Notes: generated from the letters alone by a model not told the origin. Numbered from the stretch's first letter, positions 39,994 through 50,015 are shown. The stretch: 64,000 nucleotides of DNA from Prescottella equi (GCF_002094305.1 NZ_LWTX01000002.1:124001-188000); one strand, 5' to 3'. Numbers and translations: made by a program.

Positions 39994-40998
39994 ATGGGTT
40001 CCGCACAACACACCGACAGACTGACCTCATATGCGCACGGCGGCGGATGTGCCTGCAAGATCCCGCCGGGAGCGCTCGAGTCGGTGGTGGCCGGTCTGGT
40101 CGCGGCGCCTGTCGCCGAACCCGCGGCCCCGCTGATCGTGGGACTCGACAACGGTGACGACGCGGCCGTCGTGCAGGTGCGCGGCGACCTGGCGGTGATC
40201 AGCACGGCGGACTTCTTCACGCCCGTCGTCGACGACCCGTACGACTGGGGGCGCATCGCCGCGGCCAACGCCCTGTCCGACGTCTACGCGATGGGCGGCA
40301 CTCCGGTGGTGGCGATCAACCTGCTGGGGTGGCCGATCGACCGGCTGCCCTACGAGGTGGCCGCGGAGGTGCTGCGCGGCGGCCGGGACGTCGCTGCCGC
40401 CGCGGGCTGCCACGTGGCCGGTGGGCACAGCGTCGACGACCCCGAACCGAAGTACGGCATGGCGGTGACCGGAACCGCCGACCCGGCTCGCCTGATGCGC
40501 AACGACGCCGGACGCGCCGGCATCCCGCTGTCGCTGACCAAGCCGCTGGGCATCGGTGTCCTCAACAGCCGCCACAAGAACACCGGAGAGGTGTTCCCGC
40601 AGGCGATCTCGGCGATGACTACGCTCAACGACCGAGCCTCCCGCGACGCCGTCGGGGCCGGGATCACGTGCGCGACGGACGTGACCGGCTTCGGTCTGCT
40701 GGGGCACCTGTTCAAGCTGGCCCGCGCCAGCGGGGTGTCCGCCGTCGTCGATGCCGCCGCGGTCGAGTACCTGGACGGCGCCCGCGACGCGCTCGCCGAC
40801 GGCTTCGTCAGCGGCGGCACCCGGCGCAACCTCGACTGGGTCCGCCCGCACCTGGAAGCGTCCGTGAGCGAGGACGAGTTGCTGCTGCTCGCGGACGCCC
40901 AGACGTCGGGCGGGCTGCTCGTTGCCGGCGAGATCCCCGGGGCGCCGGTGATCGGCGAACTCGTTCCCGCCGGGGATGCGGTGCTGATGGTGCGGTGA
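39994..40998 (+). CDS. selD: SelD, selenide water dikinase (selenophosphate synthase)
   Basis: 334 residues. It makes selenophosphate from selenide and ATP for SelA. The N-terminal active site is HGGGCACK with catalytic Cys19 and Lys22; some SelD proteins have Sec here, this one has Cys. IVGLDNGDDAAVV and STADFFTPVVDDPYDWGRIAAANALSDVYAMGG bind Mg-ATP. It is divergent from selC-selA-selB and completes the pathway. The next gene converges with a 19-nt gap. Confidence 0.97.
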   Translation: MGSAQHTDRLTSYAHGGGCACKIPPGALESVVAGLVAAPVAEPAAPLIVGLDNGDDAAVVQVRGDLAVISTADFFTPVVDDPYDWGRIAAANALSDVYAMGGTPVVAINLLGWPIDRLPYEVAAEVLRGGRDVAAAAGCHVAGGHSVDDPEPKYGMAVTGTADPARLMRNDAGRAGIPLSLTKPLGIGVLNSRHKNTGEVFPQAISAMTTLNDRASRDAVGAGITCATDVTGFGLLGHLFKLARASGVSAVVDAAAVEYLDGARDALADGFVSGGTRRNLDWVRPHLEASVSEDELLLLADAQTSGGLLVAGEIPGAPVIGELVPAGDAVLMVR

Positions 40999-41017
40999 CG
41001 TCCGACGGGGCCTGGCG

Positions 41018-42646
41018 TCACAGCAGCCCGATGGAACTCGACCGCCGCAGCTTGCCGGACGACGTCTTGGGCAGCGACCCGGGACCCAGGACGGCGACAG
41101 TGCGTGGGCGCACCCCCACCTCGGCGACGACGGCGTGCGCCACCTCGCGCTCGATGCGTCTGACCTCGTCGGCGTCGTCGATTGCGTTCGTTTCCACGGC
41201 AACCGCGAAGCTTTCCCGCTTGTCGCCGGCGTCGAGTCGGATCGCGGCGGCGTTGCCGGGGCGCACACCGGACACCGATCCGGCGGCCCGTTCGATGTCG
41301 GTGGGATAGATGTTGCGGCCGCCCATGATGATGACGTCCTTGACGCGGCCGCACACCACGACGAGGTCGTCCTCGGTGAAGTAGCCGATGTCGCCGGTGT
41401 TGATCCACCCGTCCGCGTCCTGCGTCGCGACGGGGCCGTCGACGGTGAGATATCCAGGGGTGACCGACTTTCCACGCAGCTCGATCACTCCGACCGCGCG
41501 CTTGGGCAGTTCCAGCCCGTCCCGGGCGACGACGCGTCCCTCGAGTCCCGGTACGAGCGGACCGAGCGTCGCCATCGCGCGCGCATTGGCGCGGGTGGAA
41601 CGGACGGCGAGTCCGCCGGCCTCCAGCAGATCGGGATCGACGCGGTCGAGGACGAGCCCTCGGCCGGGTTCCGGCACCGAAACCGCAAGGGTCACTTCGG
41701 CCATTCCGTAGGTCGGAGCGAGCGCGAGCGGGTCCAGCCCGAACCGGGCACCGGCGTCGGCGAGCGCGATCATGGTGTCGGGATCGACCGGCTCGGCTCC
41801 GTTGAGCAGGACTCGCATCGACGACAGGTCGTACTCGCCCGCCGGCGCCTGCGCGAGGCGTCGGGCAAGCAGCGAGTACGCGAAGTTCGGTGCCGCGGTG
41901 ACGGTTCCGCGGTATTTGCCTATCAGCTCGGCCCACAGCAGCGGCGTCCGGAGGAAATCGAGCGGCGTGATGTGGACGGTGGTGGCACCGATCTGCATCG
42001 GGACGGTGAGGAACCCGATCATTCCCATGTCGTGGAACAGCGGCAGCCAGCTGATCATCACATCGCGTTCGGGACTGAACTCGACCCGGTCGATCATCGC
42101 GTACGCGTTGGCGTAGAAATTCGCGTGCGTGAGTTGCACGGCCTTGGGCGATCCGGTGGAGCCGGAGGTCAACTGCTGCAACGCGATGTCGGACTCCGCG
42201 GTCTCGACGGGGTCGATGTCGTGGCCGTCGCGCATCGACTCGATCGTCACCACCTTGATGCCGCGCTCGACGAGCAGTGGCACGGCCGCCTCGAACGGCG
42301 CCCCCAGCACCACCGCAGCAGCGGAGATCATCCGGATGATCGCCTCGGTGTCCTGCGCCCACACCTGCAGATCGGTACGCGGGGTGGGCTGGTGCAGCAT
42401 CGTCACCGACCCGCCGCGCATCCAGATCGCCTGGCACGCGGGCGCGATGTCGACAGGCATGCCGGCGAGGACACCGATCGCGTCGCCGGACCCGATACCC
42501 GCATCCGCGAGGGCACCGGCCATACGACGGGCGATCGTGTGGACCTCGCCCCACGACTGGCGGAGCGGCGCATCGGGCTCACCCGTGATCAACACCTGCG
42601 CACTGGTCGCGGCGGTGGCATACATCTCGTCGGTGAACTTGCTCAT
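41018..42646 (-). CDS. Fatty acyl-AMP ligase-like adenylation enzyme (Pks16 type)
   Basis: 542 residues from an ATG at 42646. The AMP-binding core [36 protein letters not shown] and [39 protein letters not shown] are present, and a C-terminal Lys lies in [11 protein letters not shown]. The sequence resembles fatty acyl-AMP ligases, which load acyl chains on carrier proteins, and matches M. tuberculosis Pks16 (Rv1013) by neighbourhood. A CoA ligase activity is the alternative. Confidence 0.87.
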   Translation of the reverse strand: MSKFTDEMYATAATSAQVLITGEPDAPLRQSWGEVHTIARRMAGALADAGIGSGDAIGVLAGMPVDIAPACQAIWMRGGSVTMLHQPTPRTDLQVWAQDTEAIIRMISAAAVVLGAPFEAAVPLLVERGIKVVTIESMRDGHDIDPVETAESDIALQQLTSGSTGSPKAVQLTHANFYANAYAMIDRVEFSPERDVMISWLPLFHDMGMIGFLTVPMQIGATTVHITPLDFLRTPLLWAELIGKYRGTVTAAPNFAYSLLARRLAQAPAGEYDLSSMRVLLNGAEPVDPDTMIALADAGARFGLDPLALAPTYGMAEVTLAVSVPEPGRGLVLDRVDPDLLEAGGLAVRSTRANARAMATLGPLVPGLEGRVVARDGLELPKRAVGVIELRGKSVTPGYLTVDGPVATQDADGWINTGDIGYFTEDDLVVVCGRVKDVIIMGGRNIYPTDIERAAGSVSGVRPGNAAAIRLDAGDKRESFAVAVETNAIDDADEVRRIEREVAHAVVAEVGVRPRTVAVLGPGSLPKTSSGKLRRSSSIGLL

Positions 42647-42804
42647 CGAAGGCTCCTGCAGGCTCCTGCCGATACCTGTGCGGACACTACGACTGCGCGG
42701 CCGATCTCCGACACGTATATCCGGAAGCGGTGCCGACCTGTTACTCCGGCGAACGCCCCGAGTACGCTGGTAGCGGCCCCGATTCCCTTCTGAGAGGTTC
42801 ACCG

Positions 42805-44481
42805 TTGACCAGCGCGCCCGACTCGGCCGAGATCACGACCGCCGAGAAGGCGTCGACCACCGCTCCCAAGAACCTCGCCGGTGAGGCGGCCCGGCGACGG
42901 ACGTTCGCCGTCATCTCCCACCCAGACGCCGGCAAGTCGACGTTGACCGAGGCCCTCGCGCTGCACGCGAAGATGATCTCGGAGGCGGGCGCGGTGCACG
43001 GCAAGGCCGGCCGCAAGTCCACGGTCTCCGACTGGATGGAGATGGAGAAGGCCCGCGGCATCTCGGTGTCGTCGACGGCCCTCCAGTTCAACTACCACTC
43101 GGACGAGACTCCCGACGACCAGATCAACGTCGTCAATCTGGTCGACACCCCCGGTCACTCCGACTTCTCGGAGGACACCTACCGCGTCCTCACCGCGGTC
43201 GACGCCGCCGTGATGCTGATCGATGCCGCGAAAGGCCTCGAGCCGCAGACCCTGAAGCTGTTCCAGGTGTGTCGCCACCGCGGTATCCCCGTCATCACCG
43301 TCATCAACAAGTGGGACCGACCGGGTCGCACCCCGCTGGAGTTACTCGACGAGATCGACGAGCGCATCGGCCTCACCCCCACCCCGCTGTACTGGCCGGT
43401 CGGCATCGCCGGCGATTTCCGTGGACTGCTGCGCCGCGGCGAGGACGGGGCCCCGAGCGAGTACATCCGTTTCACCCGCACCGCGGGTGGCGCGAAGATC
43501 GCGCCCGAAGAGGTCATGGACGCCGACGCCGCCCTCGAGCGTGAGGGCGACGAATGGGTGACCGCCGCGGAGGAGAGCGAACTGCTCTCGGCCAGCGGCC
43601 AGGATCACGACCAGGAACTGTTTCTGGCCGGGCAGACGTCACCGGTGATCTTCGCGTCCGCGATGCTCAACTTCGGTGTCCGTCAGATCCTCGACACGCT
43701 CGTGGCGCTCGCCCCCGCATCGGGCGCCCGCAAGGATGTCGCCGACAAGCCGCGCGAGGTCACCGACCCGTTCAGCGCCGTCGTGTTCAAGGTGCAGGCG
43801 GGCATGGACACCGCGCACCGCGACCGCCTGGCGTTCATGCGCGTCGTCTCCGGCGTGTTCGAGCGCGGCATGGTCGTCACGCACGCGCAAACCGGCAAGC
43901 CGTTCGCCACCAAGTACGCGCTGACGGTGTTCGGCCGTGACCGCAACACGGTCGAGAACGCGTACCCCGGCGACATCGTCGGCCTGGTCAACGCCAATGC
44001 GCTGGCCCCGGGCCACACGCTGTTCTCCGAGAAGAAGGTGGAGTTCCCGCCGATCCCGTCGTTCGCGCCCGAACACTTCTCGGTGCTGCGTGCGGAGAGT
44101 GCGAGCAAGTACAAGCAGTTCCGTCGAGCCGTCGACCAGCTCGAATCCGAGGGTGTCGTGCAGATCCTCCGCAACGACATCCGCGGTGACGCGTCCCCGG
44201 TCATGGCGGCCGTCGGTCCCATGCAGTTCGAGGTGGTCGCGGCCCGCATGAAGGCCGAGTTCAACGTCGAGGCCCGGATGGAGCCGCTCGGCTACGCCCT
44301 CGCCCGGCGCACCGACGCCGAGTCCGCCGTCGAACTCGGCCGTCAGCGCGGCGTCGAGGTGTTCACCCGCAACGACGGGGTGCTGTTGGCTCTGTTCAGC
44401 GACAAGTGGCGGCTGCAGTACATCCAGAAGGAGATGCCGGAGCTGACACTCGAGCCGTTGGTCGCCGCAGGCGATCAGTGA
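42805..44481 (+). CDS. prfC: Peptide chain release factor 3
   Basis: 558 residues from a TTG at 42805, chosen for GAGAGG 7 nt upstream and the length of the family. RF3 is a GTPase that removes RF1/RF2 from the ribosome after termination. G1 is SHPDAGKST, the switch region [22 protein letters not shown]3 [14 protein letters not shown] and G4 NKWDRPGR. Domains II and III follow ([35 protein letters not shown]). It is coupled to pnuC by a GTGA overlap. Confidence 0.97.
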   Translation: MTSAPDSAEITTAEKASTTAPKNLAGEAARRRTFAVISHPDAGKSTLTEALALHAKMISEAGAVHGKAGRKSTVSDWMEMEKARGISVSSTALQFNYHSDETPDDQINVVNLVDTPGHSDFSEDTYRVLTAVDAAVMLIDAAKGLEPQTLKLFQVCRHRGIPVITVINKWDRPGRTPLELLDEIDERIGLTPTPLYWPVGIAGDFRGLLRRGEDGAPSEYIRFTRTAGGAKIAPEEVMDADAALEREGDEWVTAAEESELLSASGQDHDQELFLAGQTSPVIFASAMLNFGVRQILDTLVALAPASGARKDVADKPREVTDPFSAVVFKVQAGMDTAHRDRLAFMRVVSGVFERGMVVTHAQTGKPFATKYALTVFGRDRNTVENAYPGDIVGLVNANALAPGHTLFSEKKVEFPPIPSFAPEHFSVLRAESASKYKQFRRAVDQLESEGVVQILRNDIRGDASPVMAAVGPMQFEVVAARMKAEFNVEARMEPLGYALARRTDAESAVELGRQRGVEVFTRNDGVLLALFSDKWRLQYIQKEMPELTLEPLVAAGDQ

Positions 44482-45146
44482 GTTTCCTCCAGACGCTCTT
44501 CGACGCCGAACTCCACGTCGGCGGCGCCACGATCCTGTGGCGCGAGATCGTCGGGAACGCGTTCGGTATCGCGTCGGCGATCGGCGGGATGAAGCGCGTC
44601 GTGTGGGCGTGGCCGGTGGGCATCATCGGCAACGCGCTGCTGTTCACGGTGTTCATGGGCGCGCTGTTCCACACGCCGCAGAACCTCGACCTGTACGGCC
44701 AGGCCGGCCGCCAGCTGCTGTTCATCACCGTGAGTGCATACGGCTGGACGCGCTGGCTCCAGTCGCGGCACGACTCCGGCAAGGCGGTGCTCCCGCACTG
44801 GGCGCCCACCCGCGCACGAGTGGGGATGATCGCGACGATGGCGATCGGCACCGTCGCGTTCGCGAAGGTGTTCGAGATGCTCGGCTCGTGGGGACCGTGG
44901 CCCGATGCCTGGATCTTCACCGGTTCGATCCTCGCCACCTACGGCATGGCGCGCGGGTGGACCGAGTTCTGGTTGATCTGGATCGGGGTCGACGCCGTGG
45001 GCGTTCCGCTGCTCTTCAGCGGCGGCTACTACCCGTCGGCCCTGCTGTACCTCGTGTACGCGGCCTTCGTGCTGTGGGGTTTCGCGGTGTGGTTGCGAAT
45101 CCAGCGGCAGTCCGCGCCGCAGTCGACGGCGATCACCGCGGAATGA
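44478..45146 (+). CDS. pnuC: PnuC-type nicotinamide riboside transporter
   Basis: 222 residues from a GTG that overlaps the prfC stop. About seven hydrophobic segments, with WAWPVGIIGNALLFTVFMGALF, the conserved YGWTRWLQ near the middle, and YYPSALLYLVYAAFVLWGFAVW at the end, fit PnuC. The family takes up nicotinamide riboside or related vitamins by facilitated diffusion. No NadR kinase is nearby. Confidence 0.88.
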   Translation: MSFLQTLFDAELHVGGATILWREIVGNAFGIASAIGGMKRVVWAWPVGIIGNALLFTVFMGALFHTPQNLDLYGQAGRQLLFITVSAYGWTRWLQSRHDSGKAVLPHWAPTRARVGMIATMAIGTVAFAKVFEMLGSWGPWPDAWIFTGSILATYGMARGWTEFWLIWIGVDAVGVPLLFSGGYYPSALLYLVYAAFVLWGFAVWLRIQRQSAPQSTAITAE

Positions 45147-45174
45147 TCCACCGACCGGTCCGGTTGGAACCGGT

Positions 45175-46044
45175 ATGGCAGCGGTCACACACGACACGGC
45201 AGATACCCCTTCGTACGGAAAGTTCGGCGTCTGGCGACACGCCTTCGGGCTGCAGCCCGAGGTGGGCGCCGAGATCGAACGCCTCGGCTACGGCGCGATC
45301 TGGGCCGGCGGGTCTCCCCCCGCCGACCTGCAGGTGGTCGAGGACCTGATCGCCGGCACCGAGACGATCACCGTCGCGACCGGCATCGTGAACATCTTCT
45401 CGGCACCGGCCGACGAGATCGCGAAGTCCTACCAACGCATCGAGTCCCGCCATCCCGGACGCTTCGTCCTCGGCATCGGCGTCGGCCACCCCGAGGTGCC
45501 CGGTATGGGCGCCGAGAAGCCGTACGACGCCCTCGTTCGGTACCTCGACGTCCTCGACGACGCCGGTGTCCCGAAGCACCGGCGCGTCCTGGCCGCGCTC
45601 GGCCCGAAGGTGTTGCAGCTCGCGGCCGATCGCACGGCCGGCGCACACCCGTATCTGACGACGCCCGAGCACACCCGGCAGGCGCGGGAGATCGTCGGCC
45701 CGGACGCACTGCTCGCTCCCGAGCAGAAGGTGGTGCTGAGCACCGACTCCGACGCCGCCCGCGCCACCGGCCGGGAGGCCGTCGAGAACCCGTACCTGCA
45801 TCTACGGAACTACCGCCGCAACCTCGAACGCCTCGGTTTCCCGACCGAGGAGCTCGACGACGGAGGCAGTGACCGCGTGATCGACGCACTGGTCGCGCAC
45901 GGAGACGCGGCCGCGATCGCCCCGCGGCTCACCGCGCACCTCGACGCCGGAGCCGACCACGTCGCGATCCAGGTGCTGCCGATGGCGGGCGACCCGCTGC
46001 CGGCGCTGCGAGAGCTGGCCTCGGCGCTGAACATCGGCGGGTAA
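45175..46044 (+). CDS. LLM-class (F420-type) oxidoreductase
   Basis: 289 residues. A luciferase-like TIM barrel: FGVWRHAFGLQPEVGAEIERLGYGAIWAGG at the start, TITVATGIVNIFSAPADEIAKSYQRIESRHPGRFVLGIGVGHPE, and AHPYLTTPEHTRQAREIVGPDALLAPEQ. The family uses coenzyme F420 or FMN; the mycobacterial-type sequence and F420 prevalence in this group favour F420. The substrate is unknown. A short gap separates it from the convergent marR. Confidence 0.85.
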   Translation: MAAVTHDTADTPSYGKFGVWRHAFGLQPEVGAEIERLGYGAIWAGGSPPADLQVVEDLIAGTETITVATGIVNIFSAPADEIAKSYQRIESRHPGRFVLGIGVGHPEVPGMGAEKPYDALVRYLDVLDDAGVPKHRRVLAALGPKVLQLAADRTAGAHPYLTTPEHTRQAREIVGPDALLAPEQKVVLSTDSDAARATGREAVENPYLHLRNYRRNLERLGFPTEELDDGGSDRVIDALVAHGDAAAIAPRLTAHLDAGADHVAIQVLPMAGDPLPALRELASALNIGG

Positions 46045-46055
46045 CCGCCGCCCTC

Positions 46056-46505
46056 CTACGGCGCGGCGTGCAGCAGCGGCAGCGCGTCGACGAGGGGTGC
46101 CAGTTCGGGCACCCCTCGCGCCTCGGCGAGCGCGCGCTCGAGCGTCGCGTCGTGGACAGGCCGCGCCTCCTCGAGTAGTTCACGCCCGGCCGGGGTGAGC
46201 TCGGTGTAGATCCCACGCCGGTCGTCCGCGCACAGGATCCGGGTGAGCAGGCCCCGGTCCTCGAGCCGATTCACCAGACGGGTCGTGGCACTCGCACTGA
46301 GCGCCGCCGCACGGGCCAGTTGCTGCATGCGCATGTGCCAGCCGTCCTGCCTGCTCAGGGCATCCATCACCGTGTATTCCACGACCGAGAGCTCGGCCTC
46401 TGCCTGCAGTGATCGCTCGAGTTCGGACTCGATCAGCCCGTGCAGCGCGGCGAGAGTCCGCCACCCCTGCGACCTGATCTCGACCGCATCGTCCCTGATG
46501 CCCAC
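46056..46505 (-). CDS. MarR-family transcriptional regulator
   Basis: 149 residues. The winged helix is clear (MQQLARAAALSASATTRLVNRLEDRGLLTRILCADDRRGIYTELT), flanked by dimerisation helices. It is divergent from the MFS exporter and aldo-keto reductase genes, with a palindromic operator between, so it probably represses both itself and them until an inducer binds. Confidence 0.92.
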   Translation of the reverse strand: MGIRDDAVEIRSQGWRTLAALHGLIESELERSLQAEAELSVVEYTVMDALSRQDGWHMRMQQLARAAALSASATTRLVNRLEDRGLLTRILCADDRRGIYTELTPAGRELLEEARPVHDATLERALAEARGVPELAPLVDALPLLHAAP

Positions 46506-46540
46506 GATGCCCCTTTCCTGGTGACGAGCCTTACATCTTC

Positions 46541-46599
46541 AAATAGTTGCTTGCGCGGCATATCTACGCGTGCAACTATTTATCCAGCGCCTGCAACTA
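46541..46599. promoter_or_regulatory. Operator repeats between marR and the MFS gene
   Basis: AAATAGTTGC (46541-46550) and GCAACTATTT (46572-46581) form a perfect 10-bp inverted repeat with a 21-bp spacer. A third GCAACTA lies at 46593-46599. The AT-rich arms stand out from the GC-rich background and are likely MarR binding sites. Confidence 0.7.
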
Positions 46600-46650
46600 A
46601 CAGCTTACGCGCCCTATCTGCTCTCACCGCGCTTTCAAGGAGCACCCCAC

Positions 46651-47847
46651 ATGCCCATAGGCCTCATAGCCCTCGCTCTCGGCGGGTTCGGCATCGGATT
46701 GACCGAGTTCGTCATCATGGGCCTCCTGCCCGAGGTCTCCACCGACTTCGCAGTCAGCGAGGCCACTGCGGGCTGGCTCATCTCCGGCTACGCACTCAGC
46801 GTCGTGGTCGGCGCACTGGTCCTGACCGCTGCCGTCACCCGTCTCCCCCGCAAACCTGTCCTCGCCGGATTGATGGTCCTCTTCGTCGTCGGGAACACGC
46901 TCTCGGCGCTCGCCCCGGACTTCCCCACCATGGTGCTGGGACGTGTCGTCGCGGCGCTCTGCCACGGAGCCTTCTTCGGTATCGGCGCCGTCGTGGCCGC
47001 CGACATGGTTGCGCCCCACAAGAAGGCGGGCGCGATTGCCGTCATGTTCACCGGCCTCACGGCAGCGAACGTGCTCGGTGTCCCCTTCGGAACACTGTTG
47101 GGGCAGGCCGCGGGCTGGCGCTCGACGTTCTGGGCGATCAGCGCGATCGGCGTCGTCGCCCTTGTCGGCATCCTCGCACTGGTCCCCGTCACCGAGCGCG
47201 GCACCGCAGGAACCACCGGGCTACGCGGCGAACTGCGAGCCTTCCGCTCCGGCCAGGTGTGGGCCTCGATCGCCATCACGGTCCTCGGCTACGGCGGAAT
47301 GTTCGGCGCCTTCACGTACATCGCGTTCACCCTCACGTCGGTCAGCGGCTTCGACAGCGCGACGGTGCCGTGGCTGCTCATGGTGTTCGGTGTGGGTCTG
47401 TTCATCGGAAACACGCTGGGCGGCAGGGCCGCCGACCGCAACGTCGACGCCACCCTTCTGGCGGCGCTGTCCGTGTTGACCGTCGTCCTCGCCGTCTTCG
47501 CGCTGACCGCCGCGAGTGCCGTGATGGCGGTCGTGTCCCTGCTGCTGATGGGCATCTTCGGGTTCGCGACCGTGCCCGGCCTGCAGATGCGCGTCATGAA
47601 GTACGCCAGCGAGGCTCCCACTCTCGCGTCCGGCGCCAACATCGGCGCCTTCAACGCGGGCAACGCGTTCGGTGCCTGGATCGGTGGCGTCACCATCTCG
47701 GCGGGTCTCGGTTACACCTCACCGATCTGGGCCGGAGCCGCCATCACCCTGGCCGCCGTCGCTGTCATGGCACTCGCGGCCCGAACGGCGAACTCCCGCA
47801 ATGGAGTCGAACTCGCACCCCGCACCGGCGACCTCGCCGGTGTCTGA
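46651..47847 (+). CDS. MFS transporter, drug/arabinose efflux (DHA1) type
   Basis: 398 residues, ATG with AAGGAG 9 nt upstream. Twelve hydrophobic segments, with the motif A region (AAVTRLPRKPVLAGLM) after helix 2 and LGRVVAALCHGAFFGIGAVVAADMV in helix 4-5, resemble the YdhP/AraJ/Cml exporters. It is the first gene downstream of the MarR operator and is followed by an aldo-keto reductase, a common detoxification pair. The substrate is not readable. Confidence 0.9.
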   Translation: MPIGLIALALGGFGIGLTEFVIMGLLPEVSTDFAVSEATAGWLISGYALSVVVGALVLTAAVTRLPRKPVLAGLMVLFVVGNTLSALAPDFPTMVLGRVVAALCHGAFFGIGAVVAADMVAPHKKAGAIAVMFTGLTAANVLGVPFGTLLGQAAGWRSTFWAISAIGVVALVGILALVPVTERGTAGTTGLRGELRAFRSGQVWASIAITVLGYGGMFGAFTYIAFTLTSVSGFDSATVPWLLMVFGVGLFIGNTLGGRAADRNVDATLLAALSVLTVVLAVFALTAASAVMAVVSLLLMGIFGFATVPGLQMRVMKYASEAPTLASGANIGAFNAGNAFGAWIGGVTISAGLGYTSPIWAGAAITLAAVAVMALAARTANSRNGVELAPRTGDLAGV

Positions 47848-47890
47848 CCGTCCCCAACCGACCGACCTTCACCCACACCCAAGGAGAATC

Positions 47891-48718
47891 ATGTCCACCG
47901 TTCCCAGCATCACCCTGAACAACGGCGTCACGATGCCGCAGATCGGCTTCGGAGTCTTCCAGGTTCCCGACGACGAGACGACGGCGGCGGTGACCGCTGC
48001 ACTCGACGCCGGGTATCGCTCGATCGACACCGCGGCTGTCTACGGAAACGAGTCCGGCACCGGAAAAGCTCTGGCCGCCTCCGGGATCGCGCGCGACGAG
48101 TTGTTCGTGACGTCCAAGTTGTGGAACACCGACCAGGGCTACGACGCCACTCTCGCGGGCTTCGATGCGAGCCTGGACCGTCTCGGCCTCGACTACCTCG
48201 ACCTGTACCTGATCCACTGGCCGGCCCCCGCCCAGGATCGATACCTCGACTCCTGGCGTGCCCTCGAAAAGCTGTACTCCGATGGACGCGTCCGGGCGAT
48301 CGGCGTCTCGAACTTCCTGCCCGAGCACCTGCGTCGGGTACTCGATTCCGGCTCGATCGTCCCCGCCGTCAACCAGATCGAGCTGCACCCCGCACTGCAG
48401 CAGCGCGACGTCGTCGAGTTCGCCGACGCCCACGGCATCGCCACCGAAGCCTGGAGCCCGTTGGCGCAGGGCGCGGTCCTCGATGACGCGTCGATCGCAC
48501 GGATCGCGGCCACCCACGAACGGACACCCGCGCAGGTCGTCCTCCGTTGGCACCTGCAGCAGGGACGCATCGTCATCCCGAAGTCGGTGACGCCGTCACG
48601 AATCCGCGAGAACCTCGACATCCTCGGCTTCGAACTCTCGGCCGCCGAGCTGGCAGAAATCGATGCACTGGACCGCGACGGACGGACCGGACCGCATCCG
48701 GCGGAGTTCAACGGCTAG
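47891..48718 (+). CDS. Aldo-keto reductase
   Basis: 275 residues, ATG with AAGGAGA upstream. NADPH-dependent TIM barrel: GYRSIDTAAVYGNESGTGKAL holds the Asp-Tyr of the catalytic tetrad, TSKLWNTDQGYD the Lys, and YLIHWPAP the His. IPKSVTPSRIRENLDI binds the cofactor phosphate. It reduces aldehydes or ketones. It lies 43 nt after the MFS gene and is probably in the same MarR-controlled unit. Confidence 0.94.
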   Translation: MSTVPSITLNNGVTMPQIGFGVFQVPDDETTAAVTAALDAGYRSIDTAAVYGNESGTGKALAASGIARDELFVTSKLWNTDQGYDATLAGFDASLDRLGLDYLDLYLIHWPAPAQDRYLDSWRALEKLYSDGRVRAIGVSNFLPEHLRRVLDSGSIVPAVNQIELHPALQQRDVVEFADAHGIATEAWSPLAQGAVLDDASIARIAATHERTPAQVVLRWHLQQGRIVIPKSVTPSRIRENLDILGFELSAAELAEIDALDRDGRTGPHPAEFNG

Positions 48719-48746
48719 ACCGCACCCGACGACCCTCACCAACCCC

Positions 48747-48788
48747 TAACAGTTCGTTAACGGGGACCGATATCCGCGCCCATAGCTT
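48747..48788 (+). promoter_or_regulatory. Direct repeat TAAC-N7-TAAC and -10 element before the secreted protein
   Basis: TAAC at 48747-48750 and 48758-48761 are 11 bp apart, one helical turn, as in sites of OmpR-family regulators. The second lies in the palindrome CGTTAACG (48755-48762). TAGCTT (48783-48788) is a TANNNT -10 at the right distance for activation. Confidence 0.45.
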
Positions 48789-48838
48789 GGCCGGTGTCGG
48801 TGCCACCGGGGCACCGACACCGAGCCAGGAGGCCGCAC

Positions 48839-49291
48839 ATGAACAAGAACGTCGTCACCCGCCGCCGCATCGCGGTCGCCGCCGCGAGCATCGCAGCCGC
48901 CGGAGCCCTCGCAGTGCCCGGCGTCGCCTGGGCGCAGAACGCCATCCCGGGTGGTTCCCCCGTGGCCGTCGCCGCCGTGAACGGTGTCGCCGCACCGGCC
49001 ACATCCGTCATACCCGCTGCCACGGCCTCCCCCGACGAAGCCGTCTGCGGCCTGACGGTGGCGCCGCTGACGGACGCGGAACTGCAGACGCTGCGCGACG
49101 GTGGGGTCGTCACGAAGGAGGTGGAGACGGTCTCGGAGACAGGTGAGTCGTCGACCGTCTCGTTCTCGATGGCCGCCGCCGTCACAGCGGCCGACGAGAC
49201 GGCCGCCGCGCCCGTGGAATTCCCCGCGGACGTCGCAGCGACGGCAAGCGATTCCGTCGCTGCGACCACGGTCACAGCGCAGGCCTGCTGA
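48839..49291 (+). CDS. Secreted Ala/Val-rich protein of unknown function
   Basis: 150 residues, ATG with AGGAGG upstream. An N-terminal RRR and a hydrophobic stretch ending AWA (about residue 31) form a signal peptide. The mature part is rich in Ala, Val and Thr and has two Cys (VCGLTVAPL and the C-terminal residue), which could pair. No family is recognised. It lies 22 nt before the prrA-like gene and may be its signal-linked partner or target; this is inference. Confidence 0.7.
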   Translation: MNKNVVTRRRIAVAAASIAAAGALAVPGVAWAQNAIPGGSPVAVAAVNGVAAPATSVIPAATASPDEAVCGLTVAPLTDAELQTLRDGGVVTKEVETVSETGESSTVSFSMAAAVTAADETAAAPVEFPADVAATASDSVAATTVTAQAC

Positions 49292-49313
49292 GCACCCCGA
49301 GGGCACGGGCACT

Positions 49314-50015
49314 ATGGATGCAGTGACCGACAGCGCCGGTATCCTGCTCGTCGACGACGACCCCAAGGTCCTGTCGTCCCTCACGCGGGGGCTCCGACTC
49401 TCCGGTTTCGAACTCGATACCGCCGACGACGGAGCTTCCGCGCTGCGGGCCGTCTCCGAGTCCCGCCCGGACGCGATCGTGCTCGACGTGAACATGCCCG
49501 TCCTCGACGGGGTGAGCGTCGTCACCGCGCTACGGGCGATGGGGAACGATGTTCCGATCTGTGTGCTCAGCGCGCGCAGCACGGTCGGCGACCGGATCGC
49601 GGGACTCGAGGCCGGGGCCGACGACTATCTCACCAAACCGTTCGAACTGGGCGAGCTCGTCGCCCGGCTGCGCGCGCTGCTCCGCCGGGCGCCGCGGACA
49701 CCGGCGCCGGCCGGGACTGTCACGGTCGGACCGTTGGAGGTGGACCTGCCGGGCCGCCGCGTCCACATGGGAGGCGAGCGAATCGACCTCACCAAACGGG
49801 AATTCGATCTGCTCGAGGTTCTCGCCGAGAACGCCGGCATCGTGCTCAGCCGGGTCCGACTGCTGGAGCTGGTGTGGGGCTACGACTTCGACGCGGACAC
49901 CAACGTGGTGGACGTCTTCGCGACGTACCTGCGGAGAAAGTTGGAGGCCGGTGGCAGGCCGCGAGTGCTGCATACCGTGCGGGGAGTCGGCTTCGTACTC
50001 AGGGAGCAGCCGTGA
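49314..50015 (+). CDS. prrA: PrrA-like response regulator (OmpR family)
   Basis: 233 residues. Receiver domain with the acidic pocket DDD (14-16), the phospho-acceptor Asp58 ([12 protein letters not shown]), and the C-terminal Lys in [22 protein letters not shown] winged-helix domain follows ([48 protein letters not shown]). Blocks such as [17 protein letters not shown] are shared with M. tuberculosis PrrA (Rv0903c). Its ATG start has a GTG three codons on as an alternative. Coupled to the kinase by GTGA. Confidence 0.92.
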   Translation: MDAVTDSAGILLVDDDPKVLSSLTRGLRLSGFELDTADDGASALRAVSESRPDAIVLDVNMPVLDGVSVVTALRAMGNDVPICVLSARSTVGDRIAGLEAGADDYLTKPFELGELVARLRALLRRAPRTPAPAGTVTVGPLEVDLPGRRVHMGGERIDLTKREFDLLEVLAENAGIVLSRVRLLELVWGYDFDADTNVVDVFATYLRRKLEAGGRPRVLHTVRGVGFVLREQP

